DNA of 64,000 bases, taken from assembly GCA_937899065.1 (NCBI GenBank), contig CALBPG010000010.1, positions 1 to 64,000 of the forward strand, written 5' to 3'. Position numbers and translations under genes: made by a program. Source of the stretch: an uncultured Allomuricauda sp. (GTDB lineage: Bacteria; Bacteroidota; Bacteroidia; Flavobacteriales; Flavobacteriaceae). The notes below the pieces were generated by a model, which saw nothing but the letters and a program-made list of their open reading frames with translations, did not search any database and had not been told where the DNA came from. Positions 21,616 through 31,159 of this stretch are shown here, one piece after another; within the stretch, counting starts at the first letter, position 1, and each line of letters starts with the position of its first letter.

Positions 21616-24069
21616 TTAGATGTGGTCTACATCATAGACCAATCGAACGCGTTTAAATTGAGAAATAGCATTAAAGGATTGTTCAATTCTTTTAATGCTA
21701 TTTTTTATTTGGGCCATAGATTGCTCCCTCCCAATTTTCACCATAATTATTTTCAGGTAATCTCTTCGTATTCTTCCGATTGCTGGTGCCTCTGGACCTA
21801 AAACAATGATATTCGGAATATTCTTTAAGGCTTTAGCGAACCAGCGGGATGCATCATTGGAAAGATTAAAATCCTTTGTCTTTAGTGTAATCTTAATGAT
21901 TTTGAGCTTGGGAGGATATTTGAACTGCTCTCTTTCATAACGTTGTTGCTGGAACATTTGTTCATAGTCATAGGTTGTTACCTGCTGTAAAATTTGGTGG
22001 AACGGGTTATAGGTCTGAATCAAAACCTTTCCTCGGGTTTGCGTACGTCCTGCTCTACCCGACACTTGAGTCAACATTTGAAAGGTACGTTCATGCGAAC
22101 GATAATCGGGATAGTGCAATAGCGTGTCCGCATTCATAACGCCAACCAAGGAAACATTCCTGAAATCCAACCCTTTGACCACCATTTGGGTTCCCACCAA
22201 AATGTCGATTTCTTGTTGTTCGAAGGCCGTTATAATTTTTTCATAGGCATGTTTACCGCGTGTGGTATCCAAATCCATACGCCCCACTTTTGCTTTAGGA
22301 AACAAGGTGGCGCATTCTTTTTCAATTTGTTCCGTACCGAATCCTTTTTTATCCAAGGTTGCACTCCCACACGCCCTGCATTGATTTTGCATGGCCATAT
22401 GATATCCACAATAATGGCAACGCAATTGATTTTTGTATTGGTGGTAGGTCAAACTCACATCGCAATTCGGGCACTGGGGTACATGACCACAAGTAGTACA
22501 TTCCACAATCTGAGAAAACCCCCTTCGATTTTGAAACAGGATAATCTGTTCGCCTTCTTCTAAAGCATCGTTCATCGCTACAACCAATCGTTCTGAAAAA
22601 TGCCCGTTCATTTTCTTGCGCTTGGTTGCCTCCTTCAGGTCAACTAATGAAATATCAGGCATGAGCACATTGCCATAGCGCTGGGAGATTTCGGCGTACC
22701 CATATTTGCCTTTATGCACATTGTCCATGGTCTCTATGCTTGGCGTAGCGGAACCCAAGAGACAAGAGGCGCCTTGCAAGGCCGCTAGAACAATTGCTGC
22801 ATCACGGGCATGATACCGTGGTGCCGGGTCAAATTGCTTGAAAGAACTTTCATGCTCCTCATCAATAACAATAAAACCCAAATTTTTAAAAGGAAGAAAA
22901 AGCGAAGACCTTGCCCCGATGATGATTTGAGCTTTGTCCGTATGCTTTCTTACATTCTCCCAAACCTCTACACGCTCATGAACGCTGTAGCGTGAGTGAT
23001 ATACCATGATTTTGTCCCCAAAATGATTTCGTAACCTACCGACAAGCTGAGCGGTAAGGGCAATCTCAGGAACGAGATACAGCGCTTGTTGTCCTTTTGT
23101 AATAATTTGTTCCAAGAGCTTGATGTAGACCTCGGTTTTACCAGAGGAGGTTACCCCATGAAGCAAGGCTACTTTATTTTCGGAAAAACTTTCTTGAATT
23201 GCATCAAGGGCGGTTTGCTGATGGGAATTCAATTGAATTTCTGAGCTATTCACCACTCCATCAAATCCCATACGGTCCATCTGAAGTTGGTAAATTTCCA
23301 AAACAGCTTTGTTTACCAGAGCGTTCACCACACCTCGGGAAACGTCACTTGTTTTCAGCAGTTGTTGCAAGGGTATTGGTTTCGGACTTTCGGATTGCAA
23401 TTGAAACAGTGATAAAATAGCCTTGCTTTGTTGTGGCGCGCGCGTTAGTTCATCCAATAGAACTTCCAAAGCAGCATCCTCTTGATAGGCTTCGGAAAGT
23501 TTGACAAAACTGACCCATTTCGGCTTGTATTGTTCGTATAGCGCTTCCTTTTGAGCCACCAACCCTTTTTTTACCATTCGGTTAACCAAGGGGAGTACAT
23601 TTTTTTTGTCAACGATGGCGGCAATCTCGCCAACCTTTAGCATGGATTGGTGCTGTAAGGCTTCGTAGACCAAAAACTCATCATCTTTTAGCCCCGTATC
23701 GTTGATTTCAACATCTGGTTTCCTTAAAATCAGTGTCTCGCTTTCGAGCAGCAGTGCTGATGGTAGCGCCATTCGAACTACCTCACCTAACGTGCACATA
23801 TAGTACTGTGCAATCCAAATCCAATGCCTTAATTGCATATGAGTAACCAGAGGTGAATCATCCAAAATCTGATAGATGGGTTTGGCTTCATACACTTCTG
23901 GAGCGACCTCATGGGTTTTCAGCACGATTGCAGTGTAGATTTTGGACTTCCCGAAAGGTACGGCAATTCGTGTTCCGATTTGGATACGCACTACTTCCTC
24001 AGCAGTAAGGCTATAGGTAAAGGTCCTTTCTAAAGGAATGGGCAATACAACATCTACGAAATATGGCAT
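21616..24069 (-). CDS. priA: Primosomal protein N' (replication restart helicase)
   Basis: LLHGVTSSGKTEVYIKLL, IDEEHESSFKQ, PRYHARDAA, GSATPSIET, CX2C zinc motifs, GSATLDKKGFGTEQIEKE. Confidence 0.96.
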   Translation of the reverse strand: MPYFVDVVLPIPLERTFTYSLTAEEVVRIQIGTRIAVPFGKSKIYTAIVLKTHEVAPEVYEAKPIYQILDDSPLVTHMQLRHWIWIAQYYMCTLGEVVRMALPSALLLESETLILRKPDVEINDTGLKDDEFLVYEALQHQSMLKVGEIAAIVDKKNVLPLVNRMVKKGLVAQKEALYEQYKPKWVSFVKLSEAYQEDAALEVLLDELTRAPQQSKAILSLFQLQSESPKPIPLQQLLKTSDVSRGVVNALVNKAVLEIYQLQMDRMGFDGVVNSSEIQLNSHQQTALDAIQESFSENKVALLHGVTSSGKTEVYIKLLEQIITKGQQALYLVPEIALTAQLVGRLRNHFGDKIMVYHSRYSVHERVEVWENVRKHTDKAQIIIGARSSLFLPFKNLGFIVIDEEHESSFKQFDPAPRYHARDAAIVLAALQGASCLLGSATPSIETMDNVHKGKYGYAEISQRYGNVLMPDISLVDLKEATKRKKMNGHFSERLVVAMNDALEEGEQIILFQNRRGFSQIVECTTCGHVPQCPNCDVSLTYHQYKNQLRCHYCGYHMAMQNQCRACGSATLDKKGFGTEQIEKECATLFPKAKVGRMDLDTTRGKHAYEKIITAFEQQEIDILVGTQMVVKGLDFRNVSLVGVMNADTLLHYPDYRSHERTFQMLTQVSGRAGRTQTRGKVLIQTYNPFHQILQQVTTYDYEQMFQQQRYEREQFKYPPKLKIIKITLKTKDFNLSNDASRWFAKALKNIPNIIVLGPEAPAIGRIRRDYLKIIMVKIGREQSMAQIKNSIKRIEQSFNAISQFKRVRLVYDVDHI

Positions 24070-24078
24070 CCACTTGCT

Positions 24079-24522
24079 TTAGTTCACTCGGTGCCAAGTC
24101 TGTGTCCGAAACAAAAACGCCACGTAACCTCGGACCTTTAAACGGTTGGTATTGTCTTCATCCAACCACAATTTTCCGCGATAGGTAGTACCATTTTCAG
24201 GATCTAGCAGATAAGTCCCTTTGTATTCGTTCGTGCCATTGGGTTTAAAATCTTTAATGATATGCATGCCCTTTACCGGCTTATCTTTTAAATCCCCTTT
24301 GCATTTGATGCATACCGCATCTTCTCTACCCTCTTCCAAAATCTGAAGGATTTTTGCATTTAAGGTATTGTCTTTTTGATACACTTCTACTATGGCTTTG
24401 GCCTCTCCGGTGGTATCATCGATGGTCTTCCATTTACCAAAAACAGTTTGGGCAGATAGTTGAAAACCACACGAAACCAATCCCACAACTAATACCAGCC
24501 TATTTCGCATTTCTTTTTTCAT
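24079..24522 (-). CDS. DUF2147 domain protein
   Basis: VFGKWKTIDDTTGEAKAIVEVYQKDNTLNAKILQIL. Confidence 0.8.
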   Translation of the reverse strand: MKKEMRNRLVLVVGLVSCGFQLSAQTVFGKWKTIDDTTGEAKAIVEVYQKDNTLNAKILQILEEGREDAVCIKCKGDLKDKPVKGMHIIKDFKPNGTNEYKGTYLLDPENGTTYRGKLWLDEDNTNRLKVRGYVAFLFRTQTWHRVN

Positions 24523-25477
24523 GTCTTTTTTTAAGTGAATTCAAGGTCGCGTTCAGTTCAAATCCCAACAAAAGAATATTGGAGTTCAACCAAATGAAGA
24601 CCATTAAAATTAAAAGGCCTCCCAACGCCCCGTAAAGTTCATTATAACGGGCAAATTTTTCAACATAAACCCCAAAAAGATATGAAGTCAACAAAAAAAG
24701 CAAGGTCGTCATTAAAGCCCCGGATGAGAAAAACCTAGCCTGTTTGCCTTCAGCCGTGCCGAAGTAATATAAAATGGACGTGGTTAAATACGAGAAACTG
24801 GTGAAGAAAATCAATTTGGTGACTTGAATCCCCAAAGTATCGCCCTTCTCTTGGTCATACCCCAGCGTTTTGCCTAGATATTCGCTCGTATATTCCACAA
24901 TGTAGAATTCAAAATACACGTAGAGCACCGCCGCAATTATCAAAAGGATGGAAAGGATTACACCCACCATGAGCGCGTATGCATACTGGCGAAAGAAGTT
25001 TCGCGTCAAATCAACGTGATAGGAGTTTTCAAATCCTCCGAAAATGGCATTCACACCATTAGCGACCAAAAAAATAGAAAGGACAAAAGCTGAGGACAAC
25101 AAACCCCCACGACGTTGGTCTTTGATTTGCTGATAAATATCTCCAAAGTAATCACTCGTAGCAGAAGGCAGAAAAGACTCTAAGAACAATAAAAATTGCG
25201 CATCAAAATTCTCGTTTCCGACACTGGCATACGGAATGATAAAAGGCAATAAGGTAATCAAGAAGATGAGCAAAGGGAATAGCGCCATAAATAGGCTGAA
25301 TGCAATGGAACTAGCTCTACTTGAAAGGGTTCCTTTGACGATTCCCACCAAATACATTTCAATCAAATCGTACAGCGAAAGCCCCTCAAACGCCTTTAGC
25401 TTAAAACGTTTCAATAGTTTGACCACGGTTTTGACCACCGGTATCTTCTCCAGCTTTTCTTCTATGGTCAAGGCCAT
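24500..25477 (-). CDS. YihY/virulence factor BrkB family membrane protein
   Basis: RASSIAFSLFMALFPLLIFLITLLPFIP-like segment; polytopic, 325 aa. Confidence 0.82.
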   Translation of the reverse strand: MALTIEEKLEKIPVVKTVVKLLKRFKLKAFEGLSLYDLIEMYLVGIVKGTLSSRASSIAFSLFMALFPLLIFLITLLPFIIPYASVGNENFDAQFLLFLESFLPSATSDYFGDIYQQIKDQRRGGLLSSAFVLSIFLVANGVNAIFGGFENSYHVDLTRNFFRQYAYALMVGVILSILLIIAAVLYVYFEFYIVEYTSEYLGKTLGYDQEKGDTLGIQVTKLIFFTSFSYLTTSILYYFGTAEGKQARFFSSGALMTTLLFLLTSYLFGVYVEKFARYNELYGALGGLLILMVFIWLNSNILLLGFELNATLNSLKKRHEKRNAK

Positions 25478-25480
25478 GGG

Positions 25481-26338
25481 CTATACTGCTTTTAAACTAA
25501 GGTCCATATTGTGTACTGAATGGGTTAAGGCACCCGATGAAATGTAATTGACTCCACATTCCGCATACTTTCTGAGGGTTTCTTCATTAATACCTCCTGA
25601 AGATTCGGTCAAGCATTGCTTGCCGATAAGCGCCACAGCTTTACGGGTGTCTTCATAATTGAAATTGTCCAATAGAATGCGGTAAACGTTCTCACCTTGC
25701 AGAATCTGCTTTACCTCGTCCAAATTACGGGCCTCTACTATGATTTTTAGATTTCTATGGTTTTGTGTTAGATAGGTATTGGTTTTGGCGATTGCGTTAC
25801 GAATTCCTCCTGCAAAATCAATGTGGTTGTCCTTGAGCATAATCATATCATACAACGCAAATCGATGATTTTCTCCTCCCCCAATGGTTACAGCCCATTT
25901 TTCCAAGGCCCGAATACCCGGAGTGGTTTTACGGGTATCTAGAATTTGGGTTCCCGTACCGTCCAAAAGCGAAACATAATGATGGGTTTTTGTAGCCATC
26001 GCACTCATACGTTGCATGGCATTAAGTACCAAACGCTCAGCTTTGAGAATACTTTGCGAGCTACCGCTTACATAAAAAGCAACATCCCCATATTTGACAG
26101 CGCTGCCATCTTCGATTTCAACAGTCATGGACAAGCCTTCGTCTACATAGTTGAATACCTGTTGTGCAAAGGCCACTCCTGCCAGAATCCCTTCTTACTT
26201 TAGCATAATTTTTGCTTTTCCTTCAGCTGATGGGGGAATACAAGCCAAGGAACTGTGGTCGCCATCGCCAACATCTTCACGAATTGCATTTTGGATAATA
26301 AGGTCAATTTCCTGTTGGAACTGTTCCTTTGAAATCAT
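25481..26338 (-). pseudogene. nadC: Nicotinate-nucleotide pyrophosphorylase, interrupted by in-frame TAA at 26195-26197
   Basis: MISKEQFQQEIDLIIQNAIREDVGDGDHSSLACIPPSAEGKAKIMLK*EGILAGVAFAQQVFNYVDEGL...ILDTRKTTPGIR...KWAVTIGGGENHRFALYDMIMLKDNH; full frame is 285 aa. Confidence 0.93.
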
Positions 26339-26425
26339 ATGAGGCATTTTTACGAATGTACTAAAAACCCAAAATTTGTAGCCTTAAATAAGGGGTGGTC
26401 CATAAAGAATTCGTTTAATTTGAAT

Positions 26426-26899
26426 ATGAACATTCAAGTTATCGCCATTGGCAAAACCGATAGCAAAGCTTTGGCCCTACTCATTTCGGAATATGCCAAA
26501 CGTTTAGGTCACTATGTGAACTTTGAAATGTTATGGCTACCCGATATCAAAAACACCAAGGCGCTTTCCGAAAAAAATCAAAAACTACAAGAATCGCAGC
26601 TGATTTTGAAGAAGGTAAAACCTTCAGACCACCTTATTTTATTTGATGAAAAAGGAAAAACCTATTCTTCCGTAGATTTTTCAGAACATCTGCAAAAACG
26701 GATGAATTCGGGCTTGAAGCAATTGATTTTTGTGATTGGTGGGCCCTACGGATTTGATGAATCACTATACCAACGCGCGCAAGAAAAAATAAGCCTTTCC
26801 AAAATGACTTTTTCGCATCAGATGGTGCGGCTTTTAGTAGTGGAACAAATTTACCGGGCTTTCACAATTCTACGGAATGAACCGTACCATCATCGTTAA
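26426..26899 (+). CDS. rlmH: 23S rRNA (pseudouridine1915-N3)-methyltransferase
   Basis: FVIGGPYGFDESLYQRAQEKISLSKMTFSHQMVRLLVVEQIYRAFTILRNEPYHH. Confidence 0.96.
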   Translation: MNIQVIAIGKTDSKALALLISEYAKRLGHYVNFEMLWLPDIKNTKALSEKNQKLQESQLILKKVKPSDHLILFDEKGKTYSSVDFSEHLQKRMNSGLKQLIFVIGGPYGFDESLYQRAQEKISLSKMTFSHQMVRLLVVEQIYRAFTILRNEPYHHR

Positions 26900-27794
26900 C
26901 GGGTTTCGTTTTCGGATTCTTTTGGTAGCGTTCCAACAGGTTTTCGACTTGTTTAATGACAAAATGATGGGGTTTCTCCTCATTTGCAGTTTTCTCTAGT
27001 GAACGCACCATGTTGTCGGAAACTGTTTTGAGTTGGTCGAGCTCTTCCGTGATAAAGCCAAAGATTTCACCTTGTCTTTCAGGGTTTTTCTCTGCCTTTA
27101 AAACATATTGTAAATCATTGATGTTTTTCATGTGCGAATTGAACACATGGGATTGATGCCATGCAATTTCCGTCAACTTCTTCTTTTGATTAACAATTCG
27201 GTTGATAATCGGATTGACAATGAACAGCAACTCGAATACTATAATAAAGATGGAAAAGATGGCCAGTTCCAGCTCGATAATCATCATGGCCTTGATATCC
27301 TTTTCGGATTTTCGTTGCAAAAGGGTTACGATATTGTCCATGATAACCAGAAACCTATCTACCCGAAAGCGGACATCATTAAAAGAGATGCTTTCAAAGT
27401 TGTTGAAATCCTTTAATTCAGCATACAACCAATTTAAATGCGGTTCCAATTTGTCAAACCGACTCAAAATGTATTCATCATCCAGAGGTGCAATCTTCAA
27501 CGCGGCATTGCCATCCTGCAGGAATCCATTCATCTGAACCAATTTGGTTAAAGTGAGTTTCATATCAGCATAGTCGCAATTGTGATAACGACAAGAATAT
27601 AATTCATTCAGAAGGCGCTGGCTCAACATCCGCTGCCGACCGGCCAAATTCACTACCAAGGCAGAAGAACTCTGCTTATTCAATGAATATTGCGTAATAG
27701 TTTGTATGGTGATGGTCAATAAAACTATGGAGACTACTAAAAGATAATAGGCCCGAAATCCCTTTTTAAAAACCTTCAGCTTTTTGAACGGCAT
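26862..27794 (-). CDS. Membrane protein with PilJ/NarX-like type IV pili methyl-accepting N-terminal domain
   Basis: VVNLAGRQRMLSQRLLNELY; two TM segments and a coiled coil. Confidence 0.7.
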   Translation of the reverse strand: MPFKKLKVFKKGFRAYYLLVVSIVLLTITIQTITQYSLNKQSSSALVVNLAGRQRMLSQRLLNELYSCRYHNCDYADMKLTLTKLVQMNGFLQDGNAALKIAPLDDEYILSRFDKLEPHLNWLYAELKDFNNFESISFNDVRFRVDRFLVIMDNIVTLLQRKSEKDIKAMMIIELELAIFSIFIIVFELLFIVNPIINRIVNQKKKLTEIAWHQSHVFNSHMKNINDLQYVLKAEKNPERQGEIFGFITEELDQLKTVSDNMVRSLEKTANEEKPHHFVIKQVENLLERYQKNPKTKPVNDDGTVHSVEL

Positions 27795-27908
27795 TTTCTT
27801 TAATAAGAATTTGCCTACAAATTAAATTTAAAAGCTCCCTTTTCCTGAAAAATGTTGTGAATGCTAAAATTGCCATGGTGAACGCTGTTAACGCACACCC
27901 AAAAACCA

Positions 27909-29801
27909 TTAATAAAGTACCCTGAACTTGATGGTGTGGTCAATTTCGCGCAAGGCAGTCATCACCTCTTTGTTGTACTCTTTGTCCAAATCAGTAATAA
28001 CATAACCTACTTGATTATCGGTGGATAAGTATTGACCTGTGATGTTCATTTCATACTTGGCCAACACCTTGTTGACCTTGGCCATAATACCGGGCACGTT
28101 TTTATGAATGTGTAAAAAGCGGTGGGCGTTATTCTGTTTTGGCAAACGAATATTCGGGAAATTCACCGCATCTACCGTATTTCCGGAATTGATGTAATCC
28201 ATGATTTTATTCGGCACAAAATCAGCAATGTCTCGTTGTGCTTCTTCCGTGCTTCCCCCAACATGAGGTGTCAAGATTACATTGGTCAAGCCTTGTAGTG
28301 GCGTTGCAAAGTCTCCATTGGACCTTGGTTCACTGGGGTAAACATCTACCGCGGCACCAGATAGTTTTCCGTTATTTAATGCTTCAGCTAACGCTTCTAT
28401 ATCCACCACGAAACCACGGGACAAATTAATGAGATAGGCCCCATCCCGCATTTGTTTGATTTCTTCGGCGGAGATGAAATTTTGATTGGCTTTGTTATCG
28501 TCAACGTGCAGCGTCACCACATCCGAAAGGCCCAACAATTCTTCTAAGGAGCTACACTTTATGGCATTTCCCAACGCCAATTGGTCAGATACGTCGTAGT
28601 AGTACACGCGCATGCCAATGGCTTCTGCAAGCACGGATAGTTGTTTTCCGATGTTACCATACCCAACAATTCCAAGGTTCTTCCCGCGAACCTCTTTAGA
28701 GTTTATGGCGGTTTTATTCCATTCACCATCATGAATTTCGGTACTTCGGGTAAATACGTTACGCATCAACATGATGATTTGACCAATGGCCAACTCTACT
28801 ACTGAGCGTGTATTGCTATACGGTGCATTGAAGACCACTACCCCTTTCTTTTTGCAATACTCCAAGTCAATTTGGGTGGTACCAATACAAAAAGCACCCA
28901 CCACCAAAAGCTTATTGGCAGCATCCAAAACCTTTTGGGTCACCTGGGTTTTCGAACGAATTCCCAAAACATGAACTCCTTTGATACGTTCAATAAGTTC
29001 CTCCTCGGTCAAACTATGCTTTATTAACTCTACCGAAAAACCTTCTTCCGAGAGATTTTCGAAAGCATCCGGATGCACGTTTTCGAGCAATAGTATTTTT
29101 ATACGATTCTTAGGGTACGATAAACTACGTGGCAAATCATTCACAAATAAAAATTCATCTAAGTTAGGCGTGACATGGTCGGCATTTTCAGCAGCCTTTT
29201 CACGGTGTACATTTTCGGTATACGCAAAAAACTTATCAGCAATTCCGGCTTCGCGCATTACATAATCGCTGTAGCCATCTCCAATAACCTGAACTTCACC
29301 ATCAAGGTCTAAGCGTTTCAAACATTCAATCTTACCGTTATGGGAAGCTAAAACATTTTCTTCATCAAAACCAATGATGTTTCCAGTAGTGTCAAATCGG
29401 AAGGTGTTCGCATATACACGGTCTGAAGGAATTCCATATGCTTCTACGATAGGGTCAATAAACTCTTTGAATCCGCAAGAAATGACATAAATATCATCGG
29501 TATACTTCTGGAAAAACTCCTTGTTGGCTGCTATGGATTTGGAAACCTTTTGTCGCAACTCCTCTACCAAGGGCTCCAAGTCGTTTTGATGTGCGCCCAA
29601 CATGCCAATACGACGTTCAAGCGATTCCGTAAATGAAATATCCCCATCAATACCCAAATTGGTAATATCTTGGATTTCCTTAATGATTTCGTTTTTGTTG
29701 GATTTGTCCTTCAGGGTAATCTCAGCAAGCACATCCAACGCTTCGACACGGGTTAGGGTGCTATCAAAATCGAAAACATATTTTCTTGCGGTTTCCACCA
29801 T
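27909..29801 (-). CDS. serA: SerB-SerA fusion: HAD phosphatase + D-3-phosphoglycerate dehydrogenase + C-terminal ACT-like domain
   Basis: HAD motif FDFDSTLTRVEALD and GDGYSDYVMR; PGDH VVGAFCIGTTQIDL, LGIVGYGNIGKQL, HVGGSTEEAQ; ACT-like C-terminus. Confidence 0.92.
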   Translation of the reverse strand: MVETARKYVFDFDSTLTRVEALDVLAEITLKDKSNKNEIIKEIQDITNLGIDGDISFTESLERRIGMLGAHQNDLEPLVEELRQKVSKSIAANKEFFQKYTDDIYVISCGFKEFIDPIVEAYGIPSDRVYANTFRFDTTGNIIGFDEENVLASHNGKIECLKRLDLDGEVQVIGDGYSDYVMREAGIADKFFAYTENVHREKAAENADHVTPNLDEFLFVNDLPRSLSYPKNRIKILLLENVHPDAFENLSEEGFSVELIKHSLTEEELIERIKGVHVLGIRSKTQVTQKVLDAANKLLVVGAFCIGTTQIDLEYCKKKGVVVFNAPYSNTRSVVELAIGQIIMLMRNVFTRSTEIHDGEWNKTAINSKEVRGKNLGIVGYGNIGKQLSVLAEAIGMRVYYYDVSDQLALGNAIKCSSLEELLGLSDVVTLHVDDNKANQNFISAEEIKQMRDGAYLINLSRGFVVDIEALAEALNNGKLSGAAVDVYPSEPRSNGDFATPLQGLTNVILTPHVGGSTEEAQRDIADFVPNKIMDYINSGNTVDAVNFPNIRLPKQNNAHRFLHIHKNVPGIMAKVNKVLAKYEMNITGQYLSTDNQVGYVITDLDKEYNKEVMTALREIDHTIKFRVLY

Positions 29802-29940
29802 GTCTTCCTTTGAATTAAACCATAAAAGTAAAATTTAATCCTATTGCTGATACGGCTAGTTTTCAAAAGGAATCAACAAATAACAATATGATAAAAAAAT
29901 GTAAGAATCTTTGAGAAAAGTGAAAATCGATTCAAAACCC

Positions 29941-30393
29941 TTAAAACCAGCGGCGCGTATTCTTACAGTACAAGCGATAGGGTTTGCCAAATTGCTTTTC
30001 CAATGCTCCTTCTTCAAATCGAATTTGAAAATGATTCATATAATATACAAAACCAGCTGCCAACAGGGTATTAAAGGCATTGCCCAAACGCAGTCCCCAA
30101 GCCAACAACAACATCAGCATAGCCAAGTACATCGGATTTCGGGTATATTGAAAAATTCCTCCCATCACCAAAGCACTAGTTTTGGTCAAATCAATTGGAT
30201 TAGAAGTAGTTTTGGCTTTTCTGAATTGAAAGATGGCCAAAAACATCAGTAAAACAGCAGCTCCCAACAAAAACCACATCAATCCATCCTGACCAAAGAA
30301 GCTAAACTGGCCCACAGGTAAAAACTTGGCCAAAAAGTACATCGCCAATCCAAACGCCAACATCACTAAAGGAGGTAATACTTTTATTCGCAT
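29941..30393 (-). CDS. Isoprenylcysteine carboxyl methyltransferase-family membrane protein
   Basis: GGIFQYTRNPMYLAMLMLLLAWGLRLGN...FEEGALEKQFGKPYRLYCKNTRRW. Confidence 0.8.
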   Translation of the reverse strand: MRIKVLPPLVMLAFGLAMYFLAKFLPVGQFSFFGQDGLMWFLLGAAVLLMFLAIFQFRKAKTTSNPIDLTKTSALVMGGIFQYTRNPMYLAMLMLLLAWGLRLGNAFNTLLAAGFVYYMNHFQIRFEEGALEKQFGKPYRLYCKNTRRWF

Positions 30394-30451
30394 GTGTTAG
30401 ATTCTCCTTTGGTGAAAATACTACTTTTGACCACCATTAAATACATCCGTT

Positions 30452-31027
30452 ATGGAAATCGTTTTTGCCACCCATAATTTGAACAAACTAGAAGAAATCA
30501 AAGCAGCCCTACCCTTGGGATTTGTTTTACGTTCCCTAACGGATATCGGCTGTACGGAAGATATTCCTGAAACCGGAGATACTTTGGCTGAAAACGCCGC
30601 CATCAAGGCCAACCATGTGACCCAAACCTATGGTTTGAATTGTTTTTCGGATGACACGGGTTTACTCATTAATGCACTACATGGAGCACCTGGTGTTTAC
30701 TCGGCTAGGTACGCGGGACCGCAAAAGAACGCCGAAGACAATATGGCCAAAGTTTTGATGGAATTGGAAGAGGCATCTGACCGAAGTGCGTATTTCCAAA
30801 CGGTCATCCACCTGAATTGGCAAGGAGAAGCCCATTCTTTTGTTGGGGAAGTACATGGTAAAATTATTCATGAAAAGCGAGGTGACGGGGGTTTCGGGTA
30901 CGACCCCATTTTTGTTCCTGAGGGTTACGAAAAAACATTTGCTGAACTCCCGTTGTCCATCAAAAATCAAATCAGTCATCGCGGTAAGGCCTTTCAAAAG
31001 TTGATGGCTTTTTTAAAAAGTTCTTGA
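30452..31027 (+). CDS. rdgB: Non-canonical purine NTP pyrophosphatase (RdgB/HAM1)
   Basis: MEIVFATHNLNKLEEI, FSDDTGL, GAPGVYSARYAG, GGFGYDPIFVPEGYEKTFAEL, ISHRGKAF. Confidence 0.94.
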   Translation: MEIVFATHNLNKLEEIKAALPLGFVLRSLTDIGCTEDIPETGDTLAENAAIKANHVTQTYGLNCFSDDTGLLINALHGAPGVYSARYAGPQKNAEDNMAKVLMELEEASDRSAYFQTVIHLNWQGEAHSFVGEVHGKIIHEKRGDGGFGYDPIFVPEGYEKTFAELPLSIKNQISHRGKAFQKLMAFLKSS

Positions 31028-31159
31028 TTTGTAGTCCCTTCCATTTAAATTAGACTACTTTTGCCGCTGAAAACGCCGCCGGTATGGCATCGTGTTGCAA
31101 GGGCTTAAGGGGTAAATCGCTCAATCAACACTACATATTTGCGATTTTAAACACACCTT

